From an uncultured Lachnospiraceae bacterium (GTDB lineage: Bacteria > Bacillota > Clostridia > Lachnospirales > Lachnospiraceae): DNA of 64,000 nucleotides. The position numbers were made by a program, and so were the translations under genes. The stretch covers positions 62,001 to 126,000 of the forward strand of contig CAKRSV010000001.1 in assembly GCA_934401915.1 (NCBI GenBank), given 5' to 3'. Within the stretch, counting starts at the first letter, position 1. Every line of letters starts with the position of its first letter. Positions 62,405 to 64,000 of the stretch are shown piece after piece. Below the pieces are notes generated by a model. The model saw nothing but the letters and a program-made list of their open reading frames with translations, did not search any database and was not told the DNA's origin.

Positions 62405-62546
62405 CTAGATAGATGATCTTTGCACCTACAGCAACTTTTTTCTTTGCTTCCGCAAGCGAATATGCCGGAATTCCTGTTTCGTTTTCCAGCAGCTTTGCAT
62501 AGCGTCCGGTGCTGCCGGTGTTGGTGGTATAAATAATCGCGTCCAT
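62367..62546 (-). pseudogene. Flavodoxin-like fragment joined to the LysR relic
   Basis: MDAIIYTTNTGSTGRYAKLL, then ENETGIPAYSLAEAKKKV, then KIIYLGWILAG is the N-terminal third of a flavodoxin-domain protein. From about 62400 the sequence is that of the LysR gene in another frame, giving a stop at 62367. An SD-like GGAAA lies upstream of the ATG at 62546. Confidence 0.65.
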
Positions 62547-62674
62547 AAAATTTCCTTTCAAAAGTAAGACCTGTACTCTCTTTTACACGGTAACCAATCG
62601 ATAACCTCCATTATGGTTACCGCTTGGTTACTTGTCAAGAGGTGCTTTTCTGATCTGCTTTTGGATAACCGCTA

Positions 62675-63352
62675 TTATCGAACCATCCCTCCATGAAAAT
62701 AACATTCATAAATCTTCTTATCCATATAAAAAATCTCTTCGTAACCCTGAAACCAGATAAACCCGCCCGTCACCTTGCAATGATAATGATAATCGCCCTT
62801 CGAATAAATCTCCGGTCCACGATACGGCAGCTCTTCCGGTACAGCCCTGAGCGCTTCCTTCAGGAAATCGCCGCTAAAATTTTCTCCGATCACACGGCCT
62901 GCATAATTCATGCTCCAGACAGGATCCTTGTGAATCCACACCGCCTCTTCTCCGGCAAAAATCTCCCCGCCTAAATAGGTATCATGGTATGCGTAGCCTT
63001 TTTTATCATCATAATGAAAATCATGCGAACCGGTTCTGCTAGAAGCTGTTTTATGGTCATCTGCGGCATAGGTTTTCTTTTTCGCCAGAAGAAGAAACTC
63101 GATTATCCTGTCTATATTGCTGCTCACAGCAGACTGTAAGGCGACATTGCACTCGTCATCCTGCTTTACGATGCGGTCGATCGTCACTCCATAAAGTTCA
63201 CTTAGCAGAACCAAGCCATTCAGTTCGGGTACGGTCTGACCGTTTTCCCATTTGCTGACTGTCTGCCGGGCGATCCCCAGCTTATCCGCAAGCTGTTCCT
63301 GCGAATAGCCGTTTTGTTTTCTTAAAAGTTGCAATCTGTCTTTCAGTTCCAT
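62675..63352 (-). CDS. XRE-type HTH regulator with DUF5680-like C-terminal domain
   Basis: A 225-residue protein. Residues 1-60 are a Cro/CI-type HTH (LADKLGIARQTVSKWENGQT). After a linker, residues about 85-220 form a compact domain (DDKKGYAYHDTYLGGEIFAG, then GGFIWFQGYEEIFYMDKKIY) seen in DUF5680 proteins. GGGGG lies 8 nt before the ATG at 63352. No target is evident from context. Confidence 0.82.
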   Translation of the reverse strand: MELKDRLQLLRKQNGYSQEQLADKLGIARQTVSKWENGQTVPELNGLVLLSELYGVTIDRIVKQDDECNVALQSAVSSNIDRIIEFLLLAKKKTYAADDHKTASSRTGSHDFHYDDKKGYAYHDTYLGGEIFAGEEAVWIHKDPVWSMNYAGRVIGENFSGDFLKEALRAVPEELPYRGPEIYSKGDYHYHCKVTGGFIWFQGYEEIFYMDKKIYECYFHGGMVR

Positions 63353-63464
63353 CGTGATAACCCCCTTATATGATCTCCATATCATCATAACAAATGTGCA
63401 TCTTTTATCCACCACTTGTCAGCGGCAAAAATGTCGCCTTAAAGTTACAAGGGGCGCTGCCGGT

Positions 63465-63670
63465 CTACCATGCAGCACCCTCTTGCCAAAAACAATCTTT
63501 TCCTGTCGTGATCCTCTCAAACGGTCTGATCATCGGCTCTGTCACGGTGATCACCGCGTACTCTGCTTCCCTGTTCTGCGCATATTCTACCCCCGGGCAG
63601 TTCGTCTGAAATCCGTCCGGAAGCATATAGGCAGCCACATATCCATGAAGCCCAAACCCATACCTCTTAT
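63465..63670 (-). pseudogene. Fragment of a GyrI-like effector-binding-domain protein
   Basis: An open stretch without its own start reads YGFGLHGYVAAYMLPDGFQT, then NCPGVEYAQNREAEYAVITV, then TEPMIRPFERI, and runs into a TAG at 63465. It resembles the effector domain of GyrI/AraC-type proteins, but both the beginning and the end are missing. It follows the GNAT stop at once. The family call is tentative. Confidence 0.45.
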
Positions 63671-63673
63671 CCT

Positions 63674-64000
63674 CTATAACTTGTACTGCATAAAATTACC
63701 ATTATGTACAAACCCAAAATCCGTATACAGCTTCACACCCATATCCGACGCCGTAATCTGCACCGTTCCGCAGTCGTACTCTTTCGCATCCTGCACCACA
63801 CGGAAAAGCAGCTCTCTGGCGATGCCTTTTCTCCGGTAATCGGGGTTTGTATACATGCTGGAAAGCAGACCCATCTTCCCGCTCGGGCAGCCAAAGTACG
63901 GCGGTTTCTCCACAAAGGACATCCCGCTCGTCCCAATGATCCGGTCTCCGTCAAAGGCAAGCCATGACACAAATGTGCCATCTGCCATATGCCGGTCATA
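63674..64000 (-). CDS. GNAT acetyltransferase, cut by the window edge
   Basis: The frame is open to base 64000 (YDRHMADGTFVSW). The acetyl-CoA site is in MYTNPDYRRKGIARELLFRV, followed by SDMGVKLYTDFGF near the C-terminus. Its N-terminus lies outside the window. The substrate is unknown. Confidence 0.82.
   Translation of the reverse strand, partial: YDRHMADGTFVSWLAFDGDRIIGTSGMSFVEKPPYFGCPSGKMGLLSSMYTNPDYRRKGIARELLFRVVQDAKEYDCGTVQITASDMGVKLYTDFGFVHNGNFMQYKL

Overview
The window looks like a chromosomal segment of a spore-forming, Gram-positive gut Firmicute, most likely a Lachnospiraceae-type clostridium. The grounds are endospore genes (spoIID, spoIIQ, spoVT and a sipL-like gene), strong AGGAGG ribosome-binding sites, lipoprotein solute-binding proteins, a tRNA-Ile T-box, and protein families common in that group. 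I saw no tRNA or rRNA gene, CRISPR array, prophage or complete insertion sequence. LAYOUT. (1) 1-16.9 kb is a carbohydrate locus that I read as xyloglucan utilisation. It holds a CUT1-type ABC importer (lipoprotein binder, two permeases), a DUF624/YesL membrane protein, an acetyl-esterase-like hydrolase, a YesM-type sensor kinase, the C-terminus of a YesN-type regulator, an AraC regulator, a leaderless GH74 enzyme and two GH31 enzymes, one of the YicI alpha-xylosidase type. The proposed flow is import of xyloglucan oligosaccharides by the ABC system, then cytoplasmic attack by GH74 and removal of xylose by GH31. A 142-nt multi-stem palindromic element lies between the AraC gene and the YicI-type gene. 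(2) 17-22.2 kb holds the sipL-like spore gene, the pyrC-pyrK-pyrD pyrimidine cluster and a PrcB-domain lipoprotein. (3) 22.2-30.2 kb holds a plsC-type acyltransferase, a GH9-fold lipoprotein that has lost its catalytic residues, an amidohydrolase, spoIIQ and spoIID, an EF-hand-like calcium-motif protein and a LamG membrane protein. (4) 30.2-44.5 kb is mostly housekeeping: an aconitase-family hydratase, GNAT, HflX, glycogen phosphorylase, a type-2-like IleRS under T-box control, FolE, DegV and nicotinate phosphoribosyltransferase. (5) 44.5-51.3 kb is an operon for a dipeptide/oligopeptide ABC importer ending in an M20 amidohydrolase, with a consensus promoter. (6) 51.4-55.7 kb holds a C39-like protein, spoVT, a truncated ATC-hydrolase-family gene, a PD-(D/E)XK (Rpn/transposase-like) protein with a heptad-repeat tail, a VOC protein and a C_GCAxxG_C_C protein. 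(7) 55.8-64 kb is an accessory region of small enzymes and many gene relics. Several (ATC-hydrolase family, GNAT, aldo/keto reductase, flavodoxin joined to LysR) keep head and tail but have lost the middle. The main surprises are the leaderless GH74 in a transport-linked xyloglucan locus, the catalytically dead GH9 lipoprotein next to the spoIIQ/spoIID genes, the multi-stem palindrome upstream of the YicI gene, three decaying copies of one rare hydrolase family, and the cluster of genes with internal deletions at the right end.
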